DNA from: Mesorhizobium sp. M1E.F.Ca.ET.045.02.1.1
Lineage (GTDB): Bacteria > Pseudomonadota > Alphaproteobacteria > Rhizobiales > Rhizobiaceae
Reading direction: 5' to 3'
DNA: 64,000 bases
NCBI RefSeq assembly: GCF_003952485.1
Contig: NZ_CP034447.1
Location: 806,001-870,000 of the forward strand
A program made the position numbers and the translations under genes. The stretch's first letter is position 1. Every line of letters begins with the position of its first letter. This document shows positions 40,620 to 49,672 of this stretch, piece by piece. The notes beneath the pieces are model-generated. The model was not told where the DNA came from and made no database searches. It worked only from the letters and a program-made list of their open reading frames with translations.

Positions 40620-40976
40620 ATGTACACCATCGCCAAGCGGTTTGCCTTTTCGGCGTCACATGTGATCGGTGGCCTGCCGGCGGAGCACCCTTGCTCCCGG
40701 CTGCACGGCCACAACTACGAAGTCGAGATCGTGTTGCAATCGGCCGAGCTCGATCCGGTCGGCTTTGTCCGCGACTACCGCGAACTCTCGGAACTCAAGG
40801 CGCTCATCGACAACACCCTGGATCATCGCCACCTCAATGAGGTCCTCGGACATGATCGGACGACCAGCGAGGTCATTGCCAAGTGGATCTACGACTGGTG
40901 CAGTGAGCGATGGCCGGAGGTCGCGGCTATCCGCATCAGCGAGACCCCGAAAACATGGGCGGAATACCGTCCATGA
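40620..40976 (+). CDS. queD: 6-carboxy-5,6,7,8-tetrahydropterin synthase
   Basis: Makes 6-carboxytetrahydropterin from dihydroneopterin triphosphate. The 118-residue protein has the zinc-binding His of FSASHVIGG, CSRLHGHNYEVEIVL (catalytic Cys and two zinc His), RDYRELSELK, LDHRHLNEV (catalytic His/Asp) and a C-terminal RISETPKTWAEY with the pterin-binding Glu. The ATG follows the queC stop by 11 nt; the stop overlaps the queE start (ATGA). Confidence 0.95.
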   Translation: MYTIAKRFAFSASHVIGGLPAEHPCSRLHGHNYEVEIVLQSAELDPVGFVRDYRELSELKALIDNTLDHRHLNEVLGHDRTTSEVIAKWIYDWCSERWPEVAAIRISETPKTWAEYRP

Positions 40977-41704
40977 AGGGGAGCATCCGCATCAGCGAAA
41001 TCTTCGGTCCGACGGTCCAGGGAGAAGGTCCGCTGATCGGGCGTCCGACTGTGTTCGTACGCACGGGCGGTTGCGATTACCGCTGCCGCTGGTGCGATAC
41101 GCTGTATGCGGTGCTGCCCGAGTTCCGTGAAGACTGGACGCTGATGACGCCAAACGCCATCCTGACGGAGGTGGAGCGGCTTTCGAACTCCGCGCGGGTG
41201 CTTGTGTCGCTGTCGGGTGGCAATCCCGCACTTCAGCCTTTGGCTCCGCTCATCGAACAGGGCCACCAGAAAGGCCACACCTTCGCTCTCGAGACCCAAG
41301 GCAGTGTCTCTCAGCCTTGGTTCGCTGCGCTCGACTGGCTCATTCTCAGCCCGAAGCCGCCATCTTCGGGGATGGTAACCGACTGGCCGGCCCTCGACGA
41401 TTGCGCCGCGGCGGCAAGGAGCGGAACGCAATGCGTCGTTAAGGTGGCTGTGTTTGACGACAATGACTACGCGTTTGCCCAGTTCGTTGCGAAACGCTAT
41501 CCAACCCTGCCGGTTTATCTGCAGGTCGGGAATCCTGCTCCGCTGATCACCCATGCGGGTCTAGGCAGCGAAGAGGCCGACTTCGACGATTTGATGCGGC
41601 GCTTCCGCTGGCTTGTCGACAAGGTCGCAGCGGACGGGTGGTTCACGGCAACGGTCCTGCCGCAGTTGCATGTGCTGGCCTGGGGCAACAGACGCGGCGT
41701 CTAG
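40973..41704 (+). CDS. queE: 7-carboxy-7-deazaguanine synthase (radical SAM)
   Basis: Radical SAM enzyme that contracts carboxytetrahydropterin to 7-carboxy-7-deazaguanine. 243 residues: ISEIFGPTVQGEGPLIGRPT (QGEG opening), the cluster motif GGCDYRCRWCDTLYA (C-x3-C-x2-C) and a SLSGGNPALQPLAPLIEQ block in place of the more usual GGEP. The variant GGN instead of GGE/GGEP is common in one QueE subgroup. The start overlaps the queD stop. After the stop at 41704 the strand changes. Confidence 0.93.
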   Translation: MKGSIRISEIFGPTVQGEGPLIGRPTVFVRTGGCDYRCRWCDTLYAVLPEFREDWTLMTPNAILTEVERLSNSARVLVSLSGGNPALQPLAPLIEQGHQKGHTFALETQGSVSQPWFAALDWLILSPKPPSSGMVTDWPALDDCAAAARSGTQCVVKVAVFDDNDYAFAQFVAKRYPTLPVYLQVGNPAPLITHAGLGSEEADFDDLMRRFRWLVDKVAADGWFTATVLPQLHVLAWGNRRGV

Positions 41705-41719
41705 ACTAGTGGATGCACC

Positions 41720-41947
41720 TTAAAAGTCATCCATGGCGGCCTTGGCTGCTAAGACCCCATAAACGGTGATTGCGACCACAATCGTCGCGAGCGCGAACCT
41801 GGCGGCTCGTCCCGCTGATGGTGCGTACGCAAGGATCGCGAACATGGTCGCGATACTGGCGAAAAAGATGATCGCATATGTCTGCGTCAGATGGGCAAGT
41901 CACGCGGCCGCCGCCGCCAGGTATTGATCAACGGTGAGTTTCGCCAT
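41720..41947 (-). pseudogene. Small membrane protein gene with in-frame TGA
   Basis: ATG at 41947 has a strong GGAGGAG site. The frame reads MAKLTVDQYLAAAAA, then TGA (41900-41902), then without any shift LAHLTQTYAIIFFASIATMF, AILAYAPSAGRAARFALATI and VVAITVYGVLAAKAAMDDF to TAA at 41720. The part after the TGA is a clean two-helix membrane protein. 76 codons in all. One base change (for example TGG to TGA) would explain it. Selenocysteine insertion is improbable, but no start codon after the TGA gives the whole first helix. Confidence 0.55.
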
Positions 41948-42057
41948 GTGCTCCTCCGGCATGTGACCCGCTTGGGTACCGAGTTGCAAATGAACTCCAC
42001 GAAATTGGCGAGGGTCTATGATCGTGATCATGAGGTGCCCGCCGTCCAATACTACGT

Positions 42058-42510
42058 TCATTTACCGGAATCGGAGTTCCATATGTCCCGGTAGAGCTTC
42101 CAGCTGCCGTCCTGCCCTTTCTTCCAGACCACCACATACTTCCCGGCGGCATCCACCAGCTTTGAATCCTTGCCCGGTGCCTTGAGGGAGAAAGTCCCGG
42201 ACTCGAATGCAAAATCTCCACTTTCCTGGACCTCAAGCGTGGTGAGCGTGAGCTCCGATATGCCCATATCGATCGCGCCCTGCCATAGCTTTTGGATATT
42301 TTGGCGGCCGTCGACTCGCGCCATATCTGGCGGGAATGCGGCGGCATCATCCGCGTACTTCGACGCGACCCCAGCCGCATCCTTACTGTTGTACGCCTTC
42401 ACGAATTCGGCATTAGCGGCTTCAATGGCTTCTTTCGCAGACTGGGCCTGGGCCGATCCGAGGCAAAGCGACGTGACAGCAACGACCAGCAGACAATGCT
42501 TGAAAGTCAT
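42058..42510 (-). CDS. Exported SnoaL-like / DUF4440 protein
   Basis: 150 residues with a signal peptide ([20 protein letters not shown], cut near AQAQ). The mature part is a cone-shaped alpha+beta NTF2-like domain: [53 protein letters not shown] and [13 protein letters not shown]4440 proteins bind small ligands or act as polyketide-cyclase-like enzymes; the substrate is unknown here. GGGAGG before the ATG supports the start. Confidence 0.85.
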   Translation of the reverse strand: MTFKHCLLVVAVTSLCLGSAQAQSAKEAIEAANAEFVKAYNSKDAAGVASKYADDAAAFPPDMARVDGRQNIQKLWQGAIDMGISELTLTTLEVQESGDFAFESGTFSLKAPGKDSKLVDAAGKYVVVWKKGQDGSWKLYRDIWNSDSGK

Positions 42511-43419
42511 TTCATCCTCCCGTGTTCCGGTCTCTTGTTATTCCCCGTTTGAGGTTATCATACTGACTTCTGGTGATCGCCCGGCCGCAAGACGATGACG
42601 TTCCATCTGGTCGCGGCATCGCTGTGCTGGCAGGCATTCCGGCGCATTCCCCGGTGACCGCATCGCCGTGACGGGCTGCAGCCGTGGCCATCACGCTTGC
42701 CAGCCTTGGCATCGTCGTGCACCGAAGGTGCCCCAAACGGTAATCGCAATCGTCATCACGCAGAGCACCGGACATGCCAAATGGCCCGTTGGGCTTTGCG
42801 CTGGACGATGCGACCTTAGGTTCTAGTTTAGCATTCACTAATATCCAAAGCAAACGCGAGGGGCACCGGCGCGATCCCATCCTTCACGACAATTGCTGCG
42901 GCAACAAACGATTGGCAACGACGTCAGAGCGACTAAGAAGCTCTTGCACGCTCAGGCTGAACGCCGCCGATAATGGAAGAGCGCTTCTTCGATAGTGGGT
43001 TTCGCGGTGTAGCGGTCCTCCGCTGCCATCCAATACAATCAACAACTTATCTGAAATCATCGGGCGCTACCGCCGTTCCCCCGACGCTCTAGGCATCATG
43101 CCATCAGGAGGTACAGACGGGTGGTTCGCTCAGATGGCGCCTCAGCAGCCATAGCTACGCGAATTGTCGAACGACCAAAGTGGGCCGGAAGCAGACGGTC
43201 CGGTTCTGGGACGAACTAGCCAGAAAGGTGCCATTCCGCTGGCGCCCCATCTTGGCGGCAACGAGGACGGGCGGCGGGGCAGCCACAGGGTGGACATTTC
43301 AGCCCACATGGAAAATGATCATGTTGCCATGCACAACACTGCAGTGCTCTGATCTCGACGACAAGCCTTAGCGTAGAAGCGGATCAACCGACCTCCGGGT
43401 CCAGCGAGCGGGGACGCAA
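42511..43419. other. Non-coding stretch before the RND operon
   Basis: No supported gene. It holds the left copy of an 87-bp repeat (43177-43263). No TetR- or MarR-type regulator for the efflux operon is encoded here or just downstream of it, which is unusual for RND pairs. Confidence 0.5.
43177..43263 (+). repeat. Direct repeat flanking the RND operon, left copy
   Basis: Aligns with 47907-47993 in the same orientation at roughly four identities in five, sharing blocks such as GGGCCGG, AGCAGACGGT, AGCCAG, AAGGTGCCATTC and GCTGGCG, plus a terminal GCAACG. Confidence 0.6.
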
Positions 43420-44634
43420 ATGGACACCCCAGGGAATGGGCAATTGCATCGCGACGCGGGCGGGCGACCCCGTCGATCGGCCGGCTGGCTTGCCCGCGCG
43501 GCCGTGTCGGCGGCATTCCTGCTCGGCATGGCGTTCAGCAGCACTGTGTTTGCGCAGGACCAGCAGCTACCCGTGGTTACGGTGGCCAAGCCGGTGGTGC
43601 GTGAAATCGTCGAAGACGACGAGTTCGTCGGGCGCTTCGACGCCGTCGACCAGGTCGCCATCCGTTCGCGCGTCAGCGGTTATCTTGACAAGGTCAGCTT
43701 CCAGGACGGCGCACTGGTCAACAAGGGCGACCTGCTCTTCACCATCGACCAGCGTCCGTACCAGGCGGCTTATGATGCCGCCAAATCGCAAGTGGACGTC
43801 GCCAAGAGTCTGCTCGAATTCTCCAAGATGCAGCTGGATCGCGCCGACGAACTCGCCAGGACCGGCAATATCTCAACAGCGACGGTCGACGACCGCCGCC
43901 GGGAATACCTTTCGGCGCAGGCGCAGATGCAGGGCGCGACGGCTGCGCTGACGACGGCCAGCCTGAACATGGAATTCACCGAGATCAAGGCGCCCTTGTC
44001 CGGCCGCATCGACCGCCGGCTGGTGTCGGTCGGCAACCTCGTGCAGCCGGATTCCACCTTGCTGACGACCATTGTCACGCGCGATCCGATCGACTTCTAT
44101 TTCGACGTCGATGAGCGCCTGTATTTCAGCTACGCCCGCGACGCGAAGGCGCGTGGCGGCAGCATGCAGGAAGGCGCCGGCGGGCTCGATGTGGAGGTTC
44201 GTGTCGCCGACCGCGCGGAGGCGGTGTTCAAAGGCAGGCTCGATTTTGCCGAGAACCGGATCGACAACGCGACCGGCACCATGCGGGTGCGTGCGAAGTT
44301 TCCCAACGCCGACGGCATTCTCCAGCCAGGCATGTTCGGGCGCATCAACGTGCCGGGGTCGCTGCCGCATAGCGGCGTGCTGGTGCCCGACGAAGCGATC
44401 GGCGCCGATCAGGATCGCCGCATCGTGTTCTTGGTGGATGAGGCCGGGATGGTGTCGGCGAAGCCCGTGCGCACCGGCCCGCTTCTCGACGGCTACCGGG
44501 TGATCCGCTCGGGCCTGACCGGCAGCGAGACGATCATCGTCAACGGGCTGATGCACGCCAGGCCCGGCACCAAAGTGAAGGTCGAGATGGTGACGTTGCC
44601 GCCCAAGACCGAGACCGCCGGGTTGCAGCAATGA
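43420..44634 (+). CDS. RND efflux periplasmic adaptor subunit (MexE/AcrA type)
   Basis: 404 residues. A signal segment (ARAAVSAAFLLGMAFSSTVF, cleaved near AQD) without a lipobox, then the membrane-fusion layout: beta-barrel entry VVTVAKPVVREIVEDDEFVG, lipoyl half FDAVDQVAIRSRVSGYLDKV, a coiled-coil hairpin (about 110-180), lipoyl second half IKAPLSGRIDRRLVSVGNLV and a C-terminal beta-barrel and membrane-proximal domain (PGMFGRINVPGSLP). It bridges the pump and an outer-membrane channel not encoded here. It overlaps the pump gene by 4 bp (ATGA). Confidence 0.92.
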   Translation: MDTPGNGQLHRDAGGRPRRSAGWLARAAVSAAFLLGMAFSSTVFAQDQQLPVVTVAKPVVREIVEDDEFVGRFDAVDQVAIRSRVSGYLDKVSFQDGALVNKGDLLFTIDQRPYQAAYDAAKSQVDVAKSLLEFSKMQLDRADELARTGNISTATVDDRRREYLSAQAQMQGATAALTTASLNMEFTEIKAPLSGRIDRRLVSVGNLVQPDSTLLTTIVTRDPIDFYFDVDERLYFSYARDAKARGGSMQEGAGGLDVEVRVADRAEAVFKGRLDFAENRIDNATGTMRVRAKFPNADGILQPGMFGRINVPGSLPHSGVLVPDEAIGADQDRRIVFLVDEAGMVSAKPVRTGPLLDGYRVIRSGLTGSETIIVNGLMHARPGTKVKVEMVTLPPKTETAGLQQ

Positions 44635-47600
44635 GGTTCGCACATTTCTTCGTCGACCGCCCAATCTTCGCATCGGTCGTTTCGATCGTCCTGCTGATCC
44701 TCGGCGGGATTGCCTATACCCAGCTGCCGGTTGCGCAATATCCCGAGATCGCGCCACCGACCATCGTCGTTCGCGCGCAGTATCCGGGCGCCGATGCCGA
44801 GACAGTCGCGGCGACCGTGGCAACGCCGATCGAGCAGGAGATCAACGGAGTCGAGGGCATGCTCTACATGTCGTCCTATTCTTCGGGCGACGGGGCGATG
44901 GCGCTGACCATCACCTTCAAGCTGGGCACCGATCTCGACAAGGCGCAAGTGCTGGTGCAGAACCGCGTGTCGGTCGCCGAGCCGCGCCTGCCCGAAGAAG
45001 CCCGCCGCCTCGGCATCACCACCACCAAGAGCTCGCCCGACCTGATGATGGTCGTGCACATGCTGTCGCCCGACAATACCTACGACCAGCTCTACGTCTC
45101 GAACTACGCCCGCTCGCGGGTGCGCGACATACTGCTCAGGCTCGACGGCATCGGCGACCTCATCATCTTCGGCGAACGCGAATATTCGCTGCGCATCTGG
45201 CTCGATCCGGAAAAACTGTCCGCCCTGGGGATGACCTCGGGCGATGTGGTGCAGGCGCTGCGCGACCAGAACGTCCAGGTGTCGGGCGGCTCGATCGGCG
45301 CGCCGCCGACCGGCACTGGCACGGCGTTTCAGTACACGGTCACCACGCAAGGCCGCTTCAACGACGCACGCGACTTCCGATACGTGATCGTCAAATCGAC
45401 CGACGACGGCCGCCTGATCTCGCTGCAGGACGTGGCGCGCATCGAGCTCGGCGCCAAGGACTACGTCACCAACTCCTATCTCAACGGCAAACCGGCGGTG
45501 GCGCTCGCCATCTTCCAGCGGCCGGGCACCAATGCGCTCGCCGCAGCCGCGGAGATCCAGGACAAGATGAAGGAGCTCTCCCGCGACTTCCCGAAGGGGC
45601 TGAGCTACGACATCGTCTACAATCCGACCGAGTTCGTCGCCGAGTCGATCCATGAGGTCTACAAGACGATCCTCGAGGCGATGCTGCTGGTCATCATCGT
45701 CATCATCGTCTTCCTGCAATCGTGGCGCATGGCGATCGTGCCGATCGTGGCGATCCCCGTGTCGCTGATCGGAACGCTGGCTGTGCTTTACGCCGCCGGC
45801 TTCTCGCTCAACATGCTGACGCTGTTCGGCCTCGTTCTGGCGATCGGCATCGTCGTCGACGATGCGATCGTCGTGGTCGAGAACGTCGAGCGCAATATCG
45901 CCAATGGGCTGGCGCCCAATCCGGCGTCGCACCTGACCATGGACGAAGTCGGAACGGCCGTCATCGCGATCTCGCTGGTCCTGATAGCCGTGTTCGTACC
46001 GACAGCCTTCATCCCCGGCATTTCTGGGCAGTTCTACCTGCAGTTTGCGATCACCATCGCGGTGTCGACGGCGATCTCGGCATTCAATTCGCTGACGCTT
46101 TCGCCGGCGCTGGCCGCACTGCTGTTCAAGCCGCACCACGCCGCGGCGGCGCCGCCGCGCTTTTTCCTGGCGCGGTTCGGACGGGCGCTCGCCGACGGCT
46201 TCAATCGCGGCTTCGACAGGGTCGCCCATTGGTATTCGAGCATCATTCGCGTGCTGGTCGGCTCGTGGATGACGATCGCCGCCATGCTGGCCGTTTTCGC
46301 GGCCCTCATCTACGCCACCGTCTACATGGTGCAGACGGTGCCGCGCGGTTTCATTCCGTCGCTCGACCAGGGCTATGCGATCGTCGTCGTCCAGCTGCCG
46401 GACGGCGCCTCGCTGTCGAGGACCGATGCGGTCATCCAGCAGGCGTCGCAGATCATCCAGAAAACGCCAGGCGTCGACTACGCAGTCGCCTTCGCCGGCT
46501 TCTCCGGCGCGACCTTCACCAACGCCAGCAACCAGGGCGTGATCTTCGCCAGATTCAAGCCGTTCGACGAGCGGCTGAAGGCCGGCCAGTCGGCGACCAA
46601 GGTCATCGGCAATCTGTTCGGCAGCCTGCAAAGCATCAAGGAAGCCTTCATTATCGCACTGCCGCCGCCGCCGATCCGCGGCGTCGGCAATGCCGGTGGT
46701 TTCAAGCTGCAGATCCAGGAGCGCAACAGCGCTGACATGCGGCAGATCCTGGCGCTTGCCTACGAAATCGCCGGCAAGGCCAACAAGACACCGGGGCTGA
46801 CGGGCGTGTTCACCACGTTCTCCGCGTCGAGCCCGCAATTCTTCCTGGCGATCGATCGCGACAAGGCGCGCATCCTGAACGTGCCGATCCCCAACATCTT
46901 TGAGACGCTGTCGATCAATTTGGGCACCGCCTACGTCAACGACTTCAACGCTTTCGGGCGCGTCTACCAGGTGCGGGCGCAGGCCGACCAGGCGTTCCGC
47001 CTCGATCGCGCCGACATCTTGAAACTGAAGGTGCGCTCGGCGACCGGCGCGCTGGTTCCGCTCGGCACGTTGATCGAGATCCGCGACGTCACCGGCCCGG
47101 CGCTGGTCCAGCGCTACAACATGTACGTCTCGGTGCCGCTGCAGGGCAACGCCGCGCCCGGCGTTTCCACGGGCCACGCGCTGGCATTGATGGAAGGGAT
47201 CACGGCAAAGACGCTGCCGGCGGGTACCTCCTATGAATGGACCGAGCTCGCCTATCAGGAGCGCAACACCGGCAATGCCGCTGTCTATATCTTCGGGCTG
47301 TCGGTGCTGTTCGTGTTCCTGGCGCTGGCGGCGCAATATGAAAGCTGGGTGCTGCCGTTCGCCATTGTGCTGGTGGTGCCGCTCGGCGTGCTCGCGGCGT
47401 TGCTGGGCGTGACTTTCCGAGGGCTGGACAACAACATCCTCGTGCAGATCGGCCTCATCGTGCTGATCGGGCTTGCCGCCAAGAACGCGATCCTGATCGT
47501 CGAATTCGCGCGGCAGGCGCAGGAACGCGGCCTGTCGGCCGCCGAGGCTGCCGTCGAAGCCTGCCGGCTCAGGCTGCGGCCGATCCTGATGACCGCCTTC

Positions 47601-47834
47601 TCGTTCATCCTCGGCGTCGTGCCGCTGATGATCGCAACGGGGCCGGGCGCAGAAATGCGCCAGTCGCTCGGCACCGCGGTGTTCTCCGGCATGCTCGGCG
47701 TCACCTTCGTCGGCCTGTTCCTGACGCCGGTGTTCTACGTCACGCTCAGGTCGCTGTTTTCACGGCGCAAACCCCGTGCCGAGGCCGGGCCTTCGGGGCC
47801 GGCAGAGGCGCCATCGGAGACGGCTGCCGAGTAG
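44631..47834 (+). CDS. RND efflux pump, inner-membrane permease (AcrB/MexF type, HAE1)
   Basis: A 1067-residue proton-driven drug/hydrophobe exporter with twelve helices. Opening FFVDRPIFASVVSIVLLILG, the PEIAPPTIVVRAQYPGADAE porter segment, proton-relay Asp pair in GIVVDDAIVVVENVER (helix 4), Lys in the helix 10 region GLAAKNAILIVEFARQAQER and a C-terminal MTAFSFILGVVPLMIATGPG. Two large periplasmic loops (about 40-330 and 560-860) are present, so it is complete. The terminal 35 residues are Ala/Pro/Glu-rich. Substrate range is not predictable. Confidence 0.95.
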   Translation: MRFAHFFVDRPIFASVVSIVLLILGGIAYTQLPVAQYPEIAPPTIVVRAQYPGADAETVAATVATPIEQEINGVEGMLYMSSYSSGDGAMALTITFKLGTDLDKAQVLVQNRVSVAEPRLPEEARRLGITTTKSSPDLMMVVHMLSPDNTYDQLYVSNYARSRVRDILLRLDGIGDLIIFGEREYSLRIWLDPEKLSALGMTSGDVVQALRDQNVQVSGGSIGAPPTGTGTAFQYTVTTQGRFNDARDFRYVIVKSTDDGRLISLQDVARIELGAKDYVTNSYLNGKPAVALAIFQRPGTNALAAAAEIQDKMKELSRDFPKGLSYDIVYNPTEFVAESIHEVYKTILEAMLLVIIVIIVFLQSWRMAIVPIVAIPVSLIGTLAVLYAAGFSLNMLTLFGLVLAIGIVVDDAIVVVENVERNIANGLAPNPASHLTMDEVGTAVIAISLVLIAVFVPTAFIPGISGQFYLQFAITIAVSTAISAFNSLTLSPALAALLFKPHHAAAAPPRFFLARFGRALADGFNRGFDRVAHWYSSIIRVLVGSWMTIAAMLAVFAALIYATVYMVQTVPRGFIPSLDQGYAIVVVQLPDGASLSRTDAVIQQASQIIQKTPGVDYAVAFAGFSGATFTNASNQGVIFARFKPFDERLKAGQSATKVIGNLFGSLQSIKEAFIIALPPPPIRGVGNAGGFKLQIQERNSADMRQILALAYEIAGKANKTPGLTGVFTTFSASSPQFFLAIDRDKARILNVPIPNIFETLSINLGTAYVNDFNAFGRVYQVRAQADQAFRLDRADILKLKVRSATGALVPLGTLIEIRDVTGPALVQRYNMYVSVPLQGNAAPGVSTGHALALMEGITAKTLPAGTSYEWTELAYQERNTGNAAVYIFGLSVLFVFLALAAQYESWVLPFAIVLVVPLGVLAALLGVTFRGLDNNILVQIGLIVLIGLAAKNAILIVEFARQAQERGLSAAEAAVEACRLRLRPILMTAFSFILGVVPLMIATGPGAEMRQSLGTAVFSGMLGVTFVGLFLTPVFYVTLRSLFSRRKPRAEAGPSGPAEAPSETAAE

Positions 47835-47906
47835 CGCAACCGCGACCTCCGGAGTCCTCGCTTGCGATGTCTGCTTTCAGGACGCGGCAGCTGATCTCTG
47901 CGGCCG

Positions 47907-47993
47907 AAATGGGGCCGGTAGCAGACGGTTCGGTTCGGTCACGAATCAGCCAGAAGGTGCCATTCAGCTGGCGATCCCCATTTTGGCGCAACG
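47907..47993 (+). repeat. Direct repeat flanking the RND operon, right copy
   Basis: Same orientation as 43177-43263, lying 72 bp after the pump stop. The two copies bracket the two-gene operon (about 4.7 kb apart). Confidence 0.6.
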
Positions 47994-48083
47994 TCGTTGC
48001 TGGCCGTTGCGAGAAGGTGGATGGCGCGGGCATCATCTAGCCACCCTCGCCGATTGGAAGAACAGTAATCGAGGTCTCGCAGT

Positions 48084-49217
48084 TTACCCCCCATTGCTCA
48101 GTTGCAATTTTTCGGTAAGCACGCGCTCGTTGGGATCGATCGGGCCCAAGTTGTTCACCACCCGGAATCGACCGCCCTGTGCCTGTGCAATGTACATATT
48201 CATTCGAACATGATGCTGGCCGGGAACCATCTCCGCCGGGCCGCCCGGTCCCTCGCTGACCCGAGCGTGATCGAGCGCCCGGATAACCGCGTCGCGCTCG
48301 ACCGTGCCGGCCTCGTTCACCGCCGCTTCCCACATCCTGATCGCCCGGAAGTGGCCGGTGCAGCCGCTGCCCGCAGTCAGCATCGCGCTACCGGGGAACC
48401 GGTCGCTGTAGCGCCGCAGGAGCGCGCGGCCAAACGGATCGTCGAGTTCCTGATAGTAGTCGAGGCAGCTGTAGAGGCCCTCGATCTGCTCGGGCGGCAC
48501 CAGATTGAAGAAATTCTCGTCGAAGTACGTGCAGATGATCTTGCCTCCGCTTTTGCCAAAGCCGGCCCTGTGCAGTTCTTCAAGGAACGGCGTCAGACCC
48601 GGCGGGACAATCGTATTGAAGACCACGTCGGCCCCGCTCGCCATGATCTGCCGCACCGTCCGTTGGAAATCGACGGTGTCGAGCGGAAAATACTCTTCGC
48701 CAACGATCTCGCCGCCATTGGCGCGCACCACCCGGCTCGCCGCCTTGTTCAAGAGGTGGGGCCAAATATAGTCGGCCGACGGCAAATAGAACCTCTTCGC
48801 CCCGGTGCTCTTCATCAGCCATGGGATCAGCGGTTCCACCTGCTGCGCGGGCACCGGACCCGTGCAGAAGATCAAGGGATCGTTTTCCTGTCCCTCGTAC
48901 TGCTCGGTGTAGATGTAGAGCGTCCGGCCCCGCGTGACCGCCTCGCTCTTGATGGCCAGGCGGGTCGAGCTGTAGATGCCGCCGACGACCAGGTCGACCT
49001 TGTCGACGTCGATCAGTTTGGCAGTCCTTACCTTGGCGACGCTGTCGGTGGTCTCGCCGTCCTCGACTATGAGCTCCACGGGCCGGCCGAGGAGGCCGCC
49101 TTTGGCGTTGATGTCGTCAACGAGCATGGTGGTGAGGTTCGCGTTGGCGATGCCCATGAAGGACAACGGGCCGGTGAGTTCGGCGACAAGGCCGATCTTG
49201 ATGGGTTTCTGATCCAT
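48084..49217 (-). CDS. Branched-chain-amino-acid/amide-type binding protein without signal peptide
   Basis: 377 residues of the Peripla_BP_6 family (AmiC/LivK/UrtA-like): MDQKPIKIGLVAELTGPLSF, ANLTTMLVDDINAKGGLLGR, PVELIVEDGETTDSVAKVRT, VVGGIYSSTRLAIKSEAVTR and FNTIVPPGLTPFLEELHRAG. The ATG at 49217 has GGAG upstream and gives the mature fold with no signal peptide; in-frame upstream codons cross the neighbouring gene and carry none either. AmiC is a known cytoplasmic ligand sensor of this fold, so this may be a sensor rather than a transporter part. No permease or ATPase is adjacent; an HD-GYP/LuxR regulator is. Confidence 0.82.
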   Translation of the reverse strand: MDQKPIKIGLVAELTGPLSFMGIANANLTTMLVDDINAKGGLLGRPVELIVEDGETTDSVAKVRTAKLIDVDKVDLVVGGIYSSTRLAIKSEAVTRGRTLYIYTEQYEGQENDPLIFCTGPVPAQQVEPLIPWLMKSTGAKRFYLPSADYIWPHLLNKAASRVVRANGGEIVGEEYFPLDTVDFQRTVRQIMASGADVVFNTIVPPGLTPFLEELHRAGFGKSGGKIICTYFDENFFNLVPPEQIEGLYSCLDYYQELDDPFGRALLRRYSDRFPGSAMLTAGSGCTGHFRAIRMWEAAVNEAGTVERDAVIRALDHARVSEGPGGPAEMVPGQHHVRMNMYIAQAQGGRFRVVNNLGPIDPNERVLTEKLQLSNGG

Positions 49218-49309
49218 TTGATTCTCCGATTCTGGGTTTTCTTCGGTTCTGCTTCCAAGGTGTTTCCGGGGCGCCGCTGCCGGACGGCAGGCGGCGCGCG
49301 GCGCGGAGG

Positions 49310-49582
49310 TCAGGCGTCGTAGTGGCCGAGCAGCAGTGCCGCCTGCGGCTTGCCGACATGGCCGGCTTCCTGCAGGATCGCGGGGACCTCCGGATCCGAC
49401 ACGAAATTCCTCCAGCCCTCCGCATCCCAGTCGAAGATCGCCCACACGCGGTCGGGCTCGCTGGGGTCGCGGAACACGGTTGCGCCGTTCGAGCCGTGCA
49501 GCCGGCGCTTGTCGGCGCCCTTGGTCGAAAAGATACGGATGAAGCGGTCGACGTCCGCCACCTTCGTCGTTGCAAGCAGCAT
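49310..49582 (-). CDS. Small dimeric alpha/beta-barrel-like hypothetical protein
   Basis: 90 residues: MLLATTKVADVDRFIRIFST, GADKRRLHGSNGATVFRDPS, then VWAIFDWDAEGWRNFVSDPE and a C-terminal PQAALLLGHYDA. The alternating strand/helix pattern with a W-x-x-F-D-W-D strand resembles the antibiotic-biosynthesis-monooxygenase-like (ferredoxin-fold) family; no catalytic residues are known for it. ATG 49582 has AGGAGG upstream. It lies 92 nt before the binding-protein gene and 90 nt after the regulator gene, all in one direction. Confidence 0.7.
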   Translation of the reverse strand: MLLATTKVADVDRFIRIFSTKGADKRRLHGSNGATVFRDPSEPDRVWAIFDWDAEGWRNFVSDPEVPAILQEAGHVGKPQAALLLGHYDA

Positions 49583-49672
49583 TGGATTGCCCTCCTGTCG
49601 GTCGCGGCCACCATTGGTCGTCGACACGATCACGATGCGCGCCTCGCGGCGGGCGCACATGGGGTGTATTCC

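Noticed and set aside
44493..47336. 947-codon minus-strand open frame opposite the RND pump
   Set aside because: Antisense shadow of the pump gene; Arg/His/Asp-rich with no family motif, whereas the plus strand carries the complete RND signature.
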